A stretch of 64,000 nt of DNA from Lysobacter_I brunescens. GTDB taxonomy: Bacteria > Pseudomonadota > Gammaproteobacteria > Xanthomonadales > Xanthomonadaceae. Of this stretch, positions 53,448-61,529 are shown in pieces (position 1 is the first letter of the stretch; the number at the start of each line of letters is the position of its first letter). Both the position numbers and the translations under genes were made by a program. The DNA lies in assembly GCF_042677005.1 (NCBI RefSeq), contig NZ_JBHTIF010000001.1:1-64000 (forward strand), in the 5' to 3' direction. The notes below the pieces were generated by a model that worked only from the letters and a program-made list of their open reading frames with translations, ran no database searches and was not told where the DNA came from.

Positions 53448-54421
53448 GCGGCGCCTCCGATCTTCTCGGCCACGCGCAGCACGGCGCTGCGCGCGCGCGG
53501 ATTGGCGGCGGTTTCGGCCTCGGTGGCCTTCTGCGCGTCGCCGATCAGCTTCAGCGTCGGCGTGAACGCGATTTCGATCGGCATGCGGCGGTTCGCCGGC
53601 GGCGCCTTGGCGTACCGGTTCATGAACTGCTTGACGATGCGGTCTTCCAGCGAGTGGAAGCTGATGATGGCCAGCCGCCCGCCCGGGCGCAGCGCGGCCA
53701 GCGCGGCATCGAGGCCTCGCTCGAGGTCATCGAGTTCGCGGTTGATGTAGATGCGGATGGCCTGGAAGCTGCGGGTGGCCGGATGGATCTTCTGCGCGCC
53801 GCGCGGCACGACCGAGGCGATCAGGTCGGCCAGCTGCGCCGTGCGCAGCAGCGGCGTGTCGGCGCGACGGGCGACGATGGCGCGCGCGATGCGACGGCTC
53901 TGCTTCTCCTCGCCGTAGGTCCACAGCACGTCGGCGATTTCGCGCTCATCCGCGCGGGCCAGCCATTCCGCAGCGCTCTCGCCGGACTCGCAGTCCATGC
54001 GCATGTCGAGCGGACCGTCCTTGCCGAAGCTGAAACCGCGTTCGGCCACATCAAGCTGCGGCGAGGACACGCCGAGGTCGAACAGCACGCCATCGAGCCC
54101 GCGCTGGGCTTCGCCCCAGGTCGCGAGATCGATGAAGCTGCCGCGATGGATCGCGACGCGCGGGTCCGTGCCGAACTCGCGTTCGGCGACACGGATCGCT
54201 TCGGGATCCTTGTCCATCAACAGCAACCGACCTCCGGCACCCAGACGTTGCAGCACGCCGCGGGCGTGACCGCCACGGCCGAACGTGCCATCGAGATACG
54301 CTCCTTCCTGCAGAACCCGCAGCCCGTCCATGACCTGCTCGAACATCACGGGCAAATGCAGCACTTGCCCGTTCGGCGCCGTCAGGTGGGCGGGCACCGA
54401 ACCCGCGCCACCCGCGGTCAC
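53444..54421 (-). CDS. rsmH: 16S rRNA m4C1402 methyltransferase
   Basis: SAM-dependent methylation of the ribosomal P-site cytidine. The 325-aa protein has HLPVMFEQVMDGL, the SAM loop YLDGTFGRGGHARGVL, DGVLFDLGVSSPQLD, THPATRSFQAIRI-like residues (KIHPATRSFQAIRIYIN) and LAIISFHSLEDRIVKQF. I use the GTG at 54421, which overlaps the mraZ stop in GTGA; longer in-frame starts would run into mraZ. Confidence 0.95.
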   Translation of the reverse strand: MTAGGAGSVPAHLTAPNGQVLHLPVMFEQVMDGLRVLQEGAYLDGTFGRGGHARGVLQRLGAGGRLLLMDKDPEAIRVAEREFGTDPRVAIHRGSFIDLATWGEAQRGLDGVLFDLGVSSPQLDVAERGFSFGKDGPLDMRMDCESGESAAEWLARADEREIADVLWTYGEEKQSRRIARAIVARRADTPLLRTAQLADLIASVVPRGAQKIHPATRSFQAIRIYINRELDDLERGLDAALAALRPGGRLAIISFHSLEDRIVKQFMNRYAKAPPANRRMPIEIAFTPTLKLIGDAQKATEAETAANPRARSAVLRVAEKIGGAA

Positions 54422-54864
54422 AGCTGCAGATCGAGCATCGCCTCGCCCAGGTCCGCATCGCTCAGCGTCATGCGGATCTGTTCGTGGTGCGCCTGCTCGC
54501 TCCACAGTTCGAACTTGTCGCCCATGCCAAGCAGCACGGCGCGCCTTTCGATGCCCACCGCGCTGCGGTGGCTCGCCGGGATGCCGATGCGCCCGTTGGC
54601 GTCCGGCTCGACGAAGGTCGCGGCGCCCACCAGCTTCAGCTGCAGACTGCGGCTGACGCTCTTGGTACGCGGCAAGGCGTTGACCTGGTCCCGCACGCGC
54701 TCCCACACCGGCATCGGGTAGAGGTAGAGCGAGCCGGCCTCGAACGGGTTGTAGGTGATGACCAGCCGGCCCTCGCAGGCGCGCGCGATGACGTCCCGGT
54801 AGCCGGTGGGGATCGCCAGCCGGCCCTTGTCGTCAATCGTGATGGCGGTCTCACCTTGGAACAC
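54418..54864 (-). CDS. mraZ: transcriptional regulator MraZ
   Basis: Represses the division cluster and itself by binding TGGGN repeats. It is 148 aa with two SpoVT-AbrB-like halves: GETAITIDDKGRLAIPTGYR and TFVEPDANGRIGIPASHR. The start codon is GTG with AGAGG five bases before it. It is the first gene of the long leftward cluster, and its promoter and candidate operator lie in the 90 bases upstream. Confidence 0.95.
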   Translation of the reverse strand: MFQGETAITIDDKGRLAIPTGYRDVIARACEGRLVITYNPFEAGSLYLYPMPVWERVRDQVNALPRTKSVSRSLQLKLVGAATFVEPDANGRIGIPASHRSAVGIERRAVLLGMGDKFELWSEQAHHEQIRMTLSDADLGEAMLDLQL

Positions 54865-54915
54865 GTTACCTCTGGGCGGCTTTGTCCGCGCTGGGCGGGA
54901 GGGTCAACACCGGAA

Positions 54916-54940
54916 AACCACAAAACACCCGGTTTTCCCA
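54916..54940 (-). promoter_or_regulatory. candidate MraZ operator (TGGGN-type repeats)
   Basis: Reading the minus strand from 54940, TGGGA, GGGTG and TGGTT follow one another at exactly 10-base spacing (5-base words with 5-base spacers). MraZ is known to bind TGGGN repeats with this period. Two of the three words are imperfect. They sit just downstream of the -10, where binding would block transcription. Confidence 0.6.
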
Positions 54941-54949
54941 CAAGTCGCC

Positions 54950-54978
54950 ACATTAGGAGTGCCCCACAGGGTTGTCAA
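54950..54978 (-). promoter_or_regulatory. strong promoter of the division cluster
   Basis: On the minus strand TTGACA (54978-54973) and TAATGT (54955-54950) are separated by exactly 17 bases, a near-consensus sigma-70 promoter. The start would be near 54943, giving a leader of about 80 bases to mraZ. The -35 lies inside a short palindrome (GTTGT-CA-ACAAC). Confidence 0.85.
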
Positions 54979-55048
54979 CAACTTTATGAGCGCAAATTCA
55001 TCAAGCAGGTCAATGACTTGCAGCAATGTTCAGAGACTGGTTCAAGGT

Positions 55049-55057
55049 TTATCCACA
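55049..55057 (+). promoter_or_regulatory. perfect DnaA box
   Basis: TTATCCACA matches the consensus DnaA box exactly and lies in an AT-rich island (54905-55090) about 75 bases upstream of the division-cluster -35. A single box can occur by chance in a genome, but in this GC-rich sequence its place beside the cluster promoter is notable. Nearby at 55071-55085 is the palindrome TCTCAAA-T-TTTGAGA. Confidence 0.45.
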
Positions 55058-55157
55058 AGCCCCTGTTTCGTCTCAAATTTTGAGAATCTGTGACGCAGAA
55101 CGCTGATGCAAGCCGACGTGACGCGCCTCACGTTCGCCGACAGACGGCCCACCATGC

Positions 55158-55199
55158 TCAACCGGATGGTTGACAGTCCGTTCCGGATGCGGCGATATT
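55158..55199 (+). promoter_or_regulatory. arsR promoter with overlapping operator palindrome
   Basis: A perfect -35 TTGACA (55170-55175) and GATATT (55194-55199) are 18 bases apart. The palindrome TCAACC-GGAT-GGTTGA (55158-55173) overlaps the -35, a place suited to autorepression by the ArsR protein encoded next. The -10 ends seven bases before the ATG, so the transcript would be leaderless. Confidence 0.65.
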
Positions 55200-55206
55200 C
55201 AGCCAC

Positions 55207-55575
55207 ATGGTTGAACTTCACGCCACCCGACTCGATCAGGTCTTCCACGCCCTGGCCGATCCGACCCGCCGCGCGATGCTCGCGAGCCTGCGCGAGGGCG
55301 AGCGGAGCGTCGGGGAGCTGGCAGCGCCGCACCGGATCAGCCTCGCGGCGGCCTCCAAGCACATCAGGACGCTGGAACGCGCGGGCCTGCTGAAACGCAC
55401 GATCGTCGGCCGCACCCATCGCTGTGCGCTCGCGCCCGCGCCGCTGGCCGAAGCCGACGCCTGGCTGCGCCGCTATTCGGCGTTCTGGACCGAACGCCTC
55501 GACGCCCTCGACGCCCTGCTGCAGGCCGACGGGCCTTCGCCCTCCTCGCTCGACCCCGAAAAGGACAGCCCATGA
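55207..55575 (+). CDS. ArsR-family transcriptional regulator
   Basis: A 122-aa winged-helix repressor. The block FHALADPTRRAMLASLREGERSVGELAAP with the recognition helix AAASKHIRTLERAGLL is the ArsR type that pairs with SRPBCC proteins. The metal-binding cysteines of the ArsR/SmtB sensors are absent, so it probably does not sense metals. Its stop overlaps the SRPBCC gene start by four bases. The promoter overlaps a palindrome, so it likely represses its own operon. Confidence 0.9.
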   Translation: MVELHATRLDQVFHALADPTRRAMLASLREGERSVGELAAPHRISLAAASKHIRTLERAGLLKRTIVGRTHRCALAPAPLAEADAWLRRYSAFWTERLDALDALLQADGPSPSSLDPEKDSP

Positions 55576-56126
55576 ACAACGCGCACGGCACCCTCGTCGC
55601 CCCCGACACGATCCGCTTCGAACGCCTCCTGCCCGGGCCGATCGAGCGCGTCTGGGCCCATCTGGTCGATCCCGCCAAGCGCGCGCTGTGGCTGGCCGGC
55701 GGTCCGATGCCGCTGGCGCCCGGCGGCGAGGTCGAACTGCATTTCCGCAATGCCGAGCTGTCGCGCGGCGACGACCCGGCGCCGGAGAAATACCGGGAGT
55801 ACGAGAACAGCGGCGAGGTGTTCGGCCAGATCGTCGCCTGCGACCCGCCGCGCCTGCTGGCCTTCACCTGGAGCGACATGCCCGGCGAACCGGAAGCGGA
55901 GGATTCGGAAGTGCGCTTCACGCTGGAAACACAGGGCGACCGGGTCCTGCTCACACTGACGCACACGCGCCTGTGGTCGAACGAACTGCTCAGCGTCGCC
56001 GGCGGCTGGCATACCCACCTCGGCATCCTCGACGACACGCTCTGCGGTCGCGAGGCGCGTCCGTTCTGGCGCACGCATACGCAATTGGAAGCGGAGTACG
56101 CGGAGCGGCTGGGGATCGCCGGCTGA
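55572..56126 (+). CDS. SRPBCC (AHSA1-like) domain protein
   Basis: A 184-aa protein with the START/Bet v 1-like helix-grip fold of the AHSA1 group: IRFERLLPGPIERVWAHLVD, ALWLAGGPM, FGQIVACDPPRLLAFTW and a C-terminal helix WHTHLGILDDTLCG. These proteins bind hydrophobic ligands, and the precise role is unknown. ArsR-SRPBCC pairs are common, and the SRPBCC protein may bind the ligand or modulate the regulator. Confidence 0.9.
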   Translation: MNNAHGTLVAPDTIRFERLLPGPIERVWAHLVDPAKRALWLAGGPMPLAPGGEVELHFRNAELSRGDDPAPEKYREYENSGEVFGQIVACDPPRLLAFTWSDMPGEPEAEDSEVRFTLETQGDRVLLTLTHTRLWSNELLSVAGGWHTHLGILDDTLCGREARPFWRTHTQLEAEYAERLGIAG

Positions 56127-56186
56127 TGCCGTGCTTCACTGAGCGAGTCGCGGAATTGCTTCGAGAAGAGTGCCGCCGCAGGTAAC

Positions 56187-56454
56187 GTCGCGATGCCATC
56201 CATGGCGCGACACTGCAAGTGACGGAACGCCCGGCCCGGCCATCCATGGCCGGGCGCTCATCACCGCGCGAGCCTGTGGCTCGCAAACGCGGTGATTCGC
56301 CCCCTGAGTCAGGGGGCGGCTCGCGCGCAGCGCGAGCGGGGGTCTGGAAGTGCGCGGCGGGGCCCGAGGTTCGCACAGCGAACCTTGGGGCTTTTCCCGG
56401 GCACAGCCCGGAAGGCGAGGTTTGGAGCTCTTTCCGGGCACAGCCCGGAAAGAG
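56187..56454. repeat. array of about eight consecutive hairpins beside rnpB
   Basis: This 268-base gap is almost wholly palindromic. Stems (left arm start to right arm end) are at 56187-56211, 56234-56255, 56268-56284 (inside a wider stem 56261-56295), 56299-56317, 56319-56337, 56367-56385, 56394-56413 and 56428-56454. The first two share the apex CCATCCATGG; four others share a short ACA or TGT loop, and one has GCA, while their stems all differ. The last (12-bp stem, 3-base loop) abuts the rnpB 3' end and may terminate it, although no T-run follows. No gene is seen here. Confidence 0.75.
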
Positions 56455-56456
56455 GC

Positions 56457-56821
56457 GGCAGAGTCGATCGATAAGCCGGGTTCTGTCGTGGACAGTCATT
56501 CCTCTGGGCGCATCGTCACCGATACGCTCAAGCAGCCTACCCGGAGACATCGCGGGCCGCGACATCGTCTCCCTATTTGGCCTTGCTCCCGGTGGGGTTT
56601 GCCGTGCCGGTCCGTTGCCGGACTCGCGGTGCGCTCTTACCGCACCATTTCACCCTTGCCTGATCCACGCGGCTGCGAGAGCCACGGGCCATCGGCGGTA
56701 TCTTTCTGTTGCACTTTCCGTCGGCTCGCGCCGCCCAGGCGTTACCTGGCACCGTGCCCTGCGGAGCCCGGACTTTCCTCGGCATGCTTGCGCATGACGC
56801 GACTGCCTGATCGACTCTGCC
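56457..56821 (-). ncRNA. rnpB: RNase P RNA (class A)
   Basis: Catalytic RNA that removes the 5' leader of tRNA precursors. On the minus strand the conserved GGAAAGTCCGGGCTCC lies near the 5' end, and the 3' part contains the family-typical ACAGAACCCGGCTTA. The ends are set by the P1 helix: GGCAGAGTCG (56821-56812) pairs perfectly with CGACTCTGCC (56466-56457). The size, about 365 bases, is right for class A. It lies between the hairpin array and a divergent GGDEF gene, close to rsmI, as in related genomes. Confidence 0.95.
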
Positions 56822-56827
56822 GCAGGC

Positions 56828-56833
56828 ATTGTC
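56828..56833 (-). promoter_or_regulatory. -10 element of rnpB
   Basis: GACAAT on the minus strand ends seven bases before the predicted RNA 5' end at 56821, which is the expected distance to a transcription start. The -35 is weak. The whole control region for rnpB and the divergent GGDEF gene is only 98 bases. Confidence 0.5.
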
Positions 56834-56919
56834 GCACGTCCATCACACTTCCGTCGCGCGCATGCGCTACGCTGGCCCCGTCAATCCGACAGGATGTCGT
56901 CCACGAGCCGGCGCCAGCG

Positions 56920-58818
56920 ATGCGGCACCGGGCCTGCCCACGCCTTCTGCGAGAAGCCTGCTTGCCGTCACCTCGGGACCCCATCCGCCGTCGCACCCGG
57001 CCGATCCACGTCATCGCCCTCGCCCTGCTCGCCTGCCTCGCGTCATGGCTCACCGGGGCCACCTTCGCCCAAGACGCCGCGCCCGCGCAGGGTGCGCCCG
57101 ATCCGCGCCATCCGCTCGAAATCGAGGCCCTGACTTCGCCGCAGGAAGTGCTGCGGAAACTGCCGGCGGCGCGCACGGCGCTGGATGCGGAAGACCATGA
57201 AGGTCGCGCGAAGCTCGCGCTGGCCGAAGCCAATGCCTGCCGCGTGACCGCTGACTGGAGCTGCCAGCGCCGGGCCGGCTCGACGGCCATGGAAGCCGCC
57301 GACCGCACGAAAAGCATCTACCTGCAGGTGCGCTCGCGCATCGCGCTGGGCCGTGCGCTGTCGCGGCTGGGCGATTTCAGCAACGCCTCGCGCCTGCTGA
57401 CCGAAGCCCGGCAACGGCTGGGCGCGGAGAAGAACGACGCGCTGATGGCCGACGTGCTGCTGGCGTATTCGTCGATCAGCGCGCGCCTGGGCAAGCTGGA
57501 CGAGTCGTATCGCTACGCGCGCGAAGGCCTCGCCTATGCGCCGCCGGCCACGCAGCCGGAAATGCACATCCGCCTGCTGCGCAACATGGCGAAGGTGGCC
57601 TCGGAGACCGGCCGCGCGCGCGAGGCGCAGGCGCTGCTGCGCCAGGCCGAACCGCTGCTGCCGGCGGTGGAGGATCCCAAGCTCACCGCCGAGATCCTGC
57701 TGGAGGAAGCCAACGCCGCGCGCGTGCTCGGCGATGCCGACACCGTCGAGGAACGCGGCCGGCGCATCGGTGCGATCGGCGGCGGGCTGGAGAACACCCA
57801 GATCCGCGGACTCGGCTTCGAGACCATCGGCCATGCGCAGCGCATGCGCGGCGCACGCGAGCTGGCCTACGCCGAGTACGTCAAGGCGCGCGACGCCTTC
57901 GCCGGCCTGCGTCTGTATCGCGACGAACTGCGCGCCGTGCGCGAGATCGTCGACCTGCAGCTCGCCGGCGTGCGCGCCGACCAGCTGCCGGAGACAACCG
58001 CGCGCCTGATGATGCTGACCGACGAGGTCGCGCGGATCGAACGCGAATCGGCGGCTGCGGATTTCGAGGAACGCCTGCGCTTCGTGCAGAGCGAGGCGGC
58101 ACTGGCTGCGGCGAAAACCCTGGTCGAGAACGAACGCCTGCGCGCGACGGTCAGCGAGAACCGCTTCCGCTATTCGCTCATCGGCAGCGCCCTGGTGGTG
58201 CTCCTCCTCGCCGGCGTGGCCGGCCTGTACTGGCAGCAGCGCCGCTACGCCGGGGTGATGCGCGAACGCGGCAGGGAAATGGAAATCGCCATCGCCACCG
58301 ACTTCCTGACCGCCGTGCACAGCCGCCGGCACATCACCGAGGCCGGGCATGCTGCGGTGGCCAGTGCGCTGGCGCACGGCCATCACTTCGCCATCGCCGT
58401 GGTCGACATCGACCACTTCAAGCGCATCAACGATCGCTTCGGTCACGCGGTCGGCGACGAGGTGCTGAAAGCAGTGGCCGCCGCGATGCGCGAGGTCTGC
58501 CGCGACAGCGACACGCTCGGGCGCTACGGCGGCGAGGAGTTCGCGGTGCTGCTGCAGGGCATCGGCAACGACCACGTGCAGATCGCGGCCGAACGCCTGC
58601 GCAAGGCGGTCGCGGACGTGCGCGTGCGCGCCGGCGACCAGCACATCGTCGTGACCGCCTCGGTCGGCGTGGCCTGCCTGTCGCCGGACGACACCGGCTT
58701 CGACACGCTGCTGATCCGCGCCGATCGCGCGCTGTACAAGGCGAAGGCGGAAGGACGGAACCGGGTGGTGCTGGCGGATGGCATCCACGACGACGCATCG
58801 AGCCACGACCAGTTCTGA
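56920..58818 (+). CDS. TPR-containing diguanylate cyclase (GGDEF)
   Basis: Predicted synthesis of c-di-GMP in response to a periplasmic signal. The 632-aa protein has an N-terminal signal/anchor helix (about residues 27-48), a large periplasmic helical region of TPR-like repeats (ARSRIALGRALSRLGDFSNA-type units) and a coiled coil. A membrane helix (about 418-440, LIGSALVVLLLAGVAGLYW) leads to a GGDEF domain with VVDIDHFKRINDRFGHAVGD and an intact GGEEF active site (537-541). There is no EAL domain. The ATG at 56920 is used because earlier in-frame starts fall within rnpB; the true start could be slightly different, since no good ribosome-binding site is seen. Confidence 0.9.
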   Translation: MRHRACPRLLREACLPSPRDPIRRRTRPIHVIALALLACLASWLTGATFAQDAAPAQGAPDPRHPLEIEALTSPQEVLRKLPAARTALDAEDHEGRAKLALAEANACRVTADWSCQRRAGSTAMEAADRTKSIYLQVRSRIALGRALSRLGDFSNASRLLTEARQRLGAEKNDALMADVLLAYSSISARLGKLDESYRYAREGLAYAPPATQPEMHIRLLRNMAKVASETGRAREAQALLRQAEPLLPAVEDPKLTAEILLEEANAARVLGDADTVEERGRRIGAIGGGLENTQIRGLGFETIGHAQRMRGARELAYAEYVKARDAFAGLRLYRDELRAVREIVDLQLAGVRADQLPETTARLMMLTDEVARIERESAAADFEERLRFVQSEAALAAAKTLVENERLRATVSENRFRYSLIGSALVVLLLAGVAGLYWQQRRYAGVMRERGREMEIAIATDFLTAVHSRRHITEAGHAAVASALAHGHHFAIAVVDIDHFKRINDRFGHAVGDEVLKAVAAAMREVCRDSDTLGRYGGEEFAVLLQGIGNDHVQIAAERLRKAVADVRVRAGDQHIVVTASVGVACLSPDDTGFDTLLIRADRALYKAKAEGRNRVVLADGIHDDASSHDQF

Positions 58819-58841
58819 GCAATCGCGCCCCTCCGGGCGCG

Positions 58842-59672
58842 TCAGCTGCCGTACAACGCCTTCCTCGGCGCGCCGGTGATCTCCGCCGCCAGCTTCGCGG
58901 CGGTCGAGGGCGGCAAGTGGGCATTGAGCAGGGCGTAGACGCGGCGGCCTTCGGCGGTCTTCGCCTCGATGTCGTCGGCGACGCCCTGCACCAGCAGCAC
59001 GAACTCGCCCTTGCGCTGGTCGGGATCGGCGGCGACGCGCGCATGCAGCGCACCCAGGCCATCGGACAGCACGGTCTCGAACAGCTTGGTCAGCTCGCGG
59101 GCGATGGCCGCCGGGCGGTCCGCGCCGAAGATGGCGGCGGCATCGCCCAGGGTCTCCTCGATGCGGTGCGAGGACTCGTAGAAGATCAGCGTGCGGGTTT
59201 CGCCGGCGAGCTGCGACAGGCGTTCGCGGCGCGCACCGGCCTTGGCGGGCAGGAAACCCTCGAAGGCGAAGCGGTCGCTGGGCAGCCCGGCGACGCTCAG
59301 CGCAGCGACCAGCGCGCAGGGGCCGGGCACCGGGCTGACCCGGATGCCGGCGGCGCGCGCGGCGGCGACCAGGCGGAAGCCGGGGTCGCTGACCAGCGGG
59401 GTGCCGGCGTCGGAGACCAGGGCCAGCGACTCGCCAGCCTGCAGCCGGGCGACGATACGCTCGGCGATGCCGGACTCGTTGTGCTCGTGCAGCGCGACCA
59501 GCGACTGCTCGATGCCGAAGTGCGACAGCAGCTGGCGGGTGTGGCGGGTGTCCTCGGCGCAGATCGCGGCGACGCCGCGCAGGGTCTCCAGCGCCCGCGG
59601 CGAGAGGTCGTTCAGGTTGCCGATCGGGGTGGCGACGACATGGAGCGTGCCTGCGGGGCTGGGACGTGACAT
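58842..59672 (-). CDS. rsmI: 16S rRNA 2'-O-ribose C1402 methyltransferase
   Basis: SAM-dependent enzyme that methylates the ribose of the same cytidine that RsmH modifies on its base. The 276-aa tetrapyrrole-methylase-fold protein has LHVVATPIGNLNDLSPRAL, CAEDTRHTRQLLSHFGI, LVSDAGTPLVSDPGFRLV and the VPGPCALVAALSVAGLP block. It converges with the GGDEF gene and diverges from lpoA; this rsmI/lpoA/yraN layout is conserved in gammaproteobacteria. Confidence 0.96.
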   Translation of the reverse strand: MSRPSPAGTLHVVATPIGNLNDLSPRALETLRGVAAICAEDTRHTRQLLSHFGIEQSLVALHEHNESGIAERIVARLQAGESLALVSDAGTPLVSDPGFRLVAAARAAGIRVSPVPGPCALVAALSVAGLPSDRFAFEGFLPAKAGARRERLSQLAGETRTLIFYESSHRIEETLGDAAAIFGADRPAAIARELTKLFETVLSDGLGALHARVAADPDQRKGEFVLLVQGVADDIEAKTAEGRRVYALLNAHLPPSTAAKLAAEITGAPRKALYGS

Positions 59673-59740
59673 CGGATGCGGGTCGCTCGGGCTGGGGACG
59701 GACGGTAGAATCCTAGCCGTTCCCCACGAGGTGTAGCGGC

Positions 59741-61138
59741 ATGCGAACGAATGCGAAGCGTCTGGCCTGGCTGTGCGCCGGCCTGATGGTGCTGGGCCTG
59801 GCGGCCTGTGTCCCGACCAAGCCCGGCGGCACGAAGCCGACCGTGACCCGCACGCACCCCGTGGTGGTCGAGGCCTCGGCGCTGGCGCGCAACCACGACA
59901 CCCTGACCGGCCAGTCTCGGCGCGACAACGCGACCGCCATCGAACGACTGATCGCGGGCCTCGACAACGCCACGCTCGGCATCGAAGCCGGCAAGCTGGC
60001 GGCAGGCGACCCGCTCTACAACTTCATGGGCCGCGAGCTGCAGCGTCGCGGGCTGGCCCTGCCCCGCCCCTTCGATCGCGAAGGCCAGTGGCGCTTCAAC
60101 GCCGGCAACCGCCCCGCCGCCGACCGCGACGGCTACCGCCCGCCGCGCAAGCTCGCCGTGCTGCTGCCGCTGACCGGCAATCTGGCCACCGCTGCGTCGC
60201 CGGTGCGCGACGGCCTGCTCGCCGGCTACTACGGCGAACACCGCGCGCGCCCGCAGATCGTTTTCTACGATACCGCCGGCACGCCGAGCGGCGCGGTCGA
60301 GGCCTATCGCAAGGCCACCGCCGAAGGCGCGGACTACGTGCTCGGCCCGCTCGGCCGCGACGAAGTCGGCACGCTGTTCCAGCAGGACGCGCTGGACGTA
60401 CCGGTGCTTGCGCTGAATCGCGGCCCGCAGCCCCCGCCGTCGGGCAACGCCAGCTTCGCGCTGGCGCCCGAGGACGACGGCATCGCCGCCGCCGAATACC
60501 TGCTCTCGCGCAAGGCGCGCCGCGTGCTGGTGCTGCAGGCCAGCGACGACAACCTCCGCCGCAGCACGACCGCGTTCCGCGACCACCTCGCGAGCCGAGG
60601 CGGCAGCGTGATCGAGACGGTGATGGTCGCCGAGAAGCCGGTCGACAGCATCGCCGCGCTGCAGGCCGCCGCGCAGAAGGAAGGCGGCGTCGACGCCGTG
60701 TTCATCGCGCTGAAGGCACCGCAGGCGCGCGCACTGGCCCCGCAGCTGCTGATGGCGGGCCTGGGCGACAAGCTGCGAGTCGGCACCTCGCAGCTGCTGT
60801 CCGGCACCGGCAAGCCCGAGCAGGACAAGGCGCTGGACGGCATCGCCTTCCCGACCGAAACCTGGACCGTGCAGGGCCTCAACGGCCTGCCGCCGGCGGA
60901 AGCCACCGGCAAGAACCTGATGACCGCGCGCGGCCCGGCGGCCAAGCTGTTCGCGTTCGGCTACGACGCCTGGCTGCTCACCGCCTATCTGGAAAAGCTG
61001 GCGAACGACGCCAACGGCAAGCTCGACGGCGCCACCGGCGACCTGCGCCTGGACGGCTTCGGCAACGTGCTGCGCACGCCGGCCTGGTCGACCTTCAGCA
61101 ACGGCCAGATCGTCGCGCTGGGCCGCAGTGGCGGCTGA
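59741..61138 (+). CDS. lpoA: LpoA/LppC-type penicillin-binding-protein activator (outer-membrane lipoprotein)
   Basis: Lipoprotein expected to activate the bifunctional peptidoglycan synthase PBP1a from the outer membrane. The lipobox is LGLAAC (lipidated Cys23). The helical N-terminal domain is reduced compared with E. coli LpoA, giving 465 aa instead of about 680. The C-terminal part has the periplasmic-binding-protein fold (KLAVLLPLTGNLATAASPVRDG, GADYVLGPLGRDEV, FGYDAWLLT). GAGGTG lies before the ATG, and TAGAAT at 59706-59711 is a possible -10. yraN overlaps its end by 11 bases. Confidence 0.88.
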   Translation: MRTNAKRLAWLCAGLMVLGLAACVPTKPGGTKPTVTRTHPVVVEASALARNHDTLTGQSRRDNATAIERLIAGLDNATLGIEAGKLAAGDPLYNFMGRELQRRGLALPRPFDREGQWRFNAGNRPAADRDGYRPPRKLAVLLPLTGNLATAASPVRDGLLAGYYGEHRARPQIVFYDTAGTPSGAVEAYRKATAEGADYVLGPLGRDEVGTLFQQDALDVPVLALNRGPQPPPSGNASFALAPEDDGIAAAEYLLSRKARRVLVLQASDDNLRRSTTAFRDHLASRGGSVIETVMVAEKPVDSIAALQAAAQKEGGVDAVFIALKAPQARALAPQLLMAGLGDKLRVGTSQLLSGTGKPEQDKALDGIAFPTETWTVQGLNGLPPAEATGKNLMTARGPAAKLFAFGYDAWLLTAYLEKLANDANGKLDGATGDLRLDGFGNVLRTPAWSTFSNGQIVALGRSGG

Positions 61139-61529
61139 GCCCACCGCATCGCGACGCAGCGCGTCGCGGCGCAGCGACGGCGCGCGCATCGAAGCCCTGG
61201 CGCGCGAATTCCTGCAGCGCCAGGGGCTGCTGCCGGTCGCCGCGAACGCGAACTATCGCGGCGGCGAACTCGACCTGGTGATGCGCGACGGCGACGCGTT
61301 GGTCTTCGTCGAGGTGCGCTACCGGAAAAGCACCGCGTTCGGTGGCGGCGCGGCCTCGGTCGATGCGAACAAGCGGCGCAAGCTGGTGCTCGCCGCCGAA
61401 CTCTTCCTCGCCACGCATCGCGATCTCGCCCGCCTGCCCTGCCGCTTCGACGTGATCGCCGCGCACGGCGATCCCGAGGCCCCGACCTTCGACTGGCTGC
61501 GCGATGCCTTCCGCGCGGACGACTGGTGA
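61128..61529 (+). CDS. yraN: UPF0102 (YraN) endonuclease-like protein
   Basis: A 133-aa protein with a restriction-endonuclease-like fold: GARIEALAREFLQRQG, NYRGGELDLVMRDGDALVFVEVRYRK (the E-L-D...E-V-R catalytic-type residues) and VDANKRRKLVLAAELFL. The function is not established, though it is probably nucleic-acid linked. I use the GTG at 61128, inside the end of lpoA, because it gives the usual N-terminal length. Confidence 0.9.
   Translation: MAAEPTASRRSASRRSDGARIEALAREFLQRQGLLPVAANANYRGGELDLVMRDGDALVFVEVRYRKSTAFGGGAASVDANKRRKLVLAAELFLATHRDLARLPCRFDVIAAHGDPEAPTFDWLRDAFRADDW

Noticed and set aside
56350..56919. Longer N-terminus for the GGDEF protein
   Set aside because: The in-frame start codons fall inside rnpB and the hairpin array; a coding extension through a structural RNA is very unlikely.
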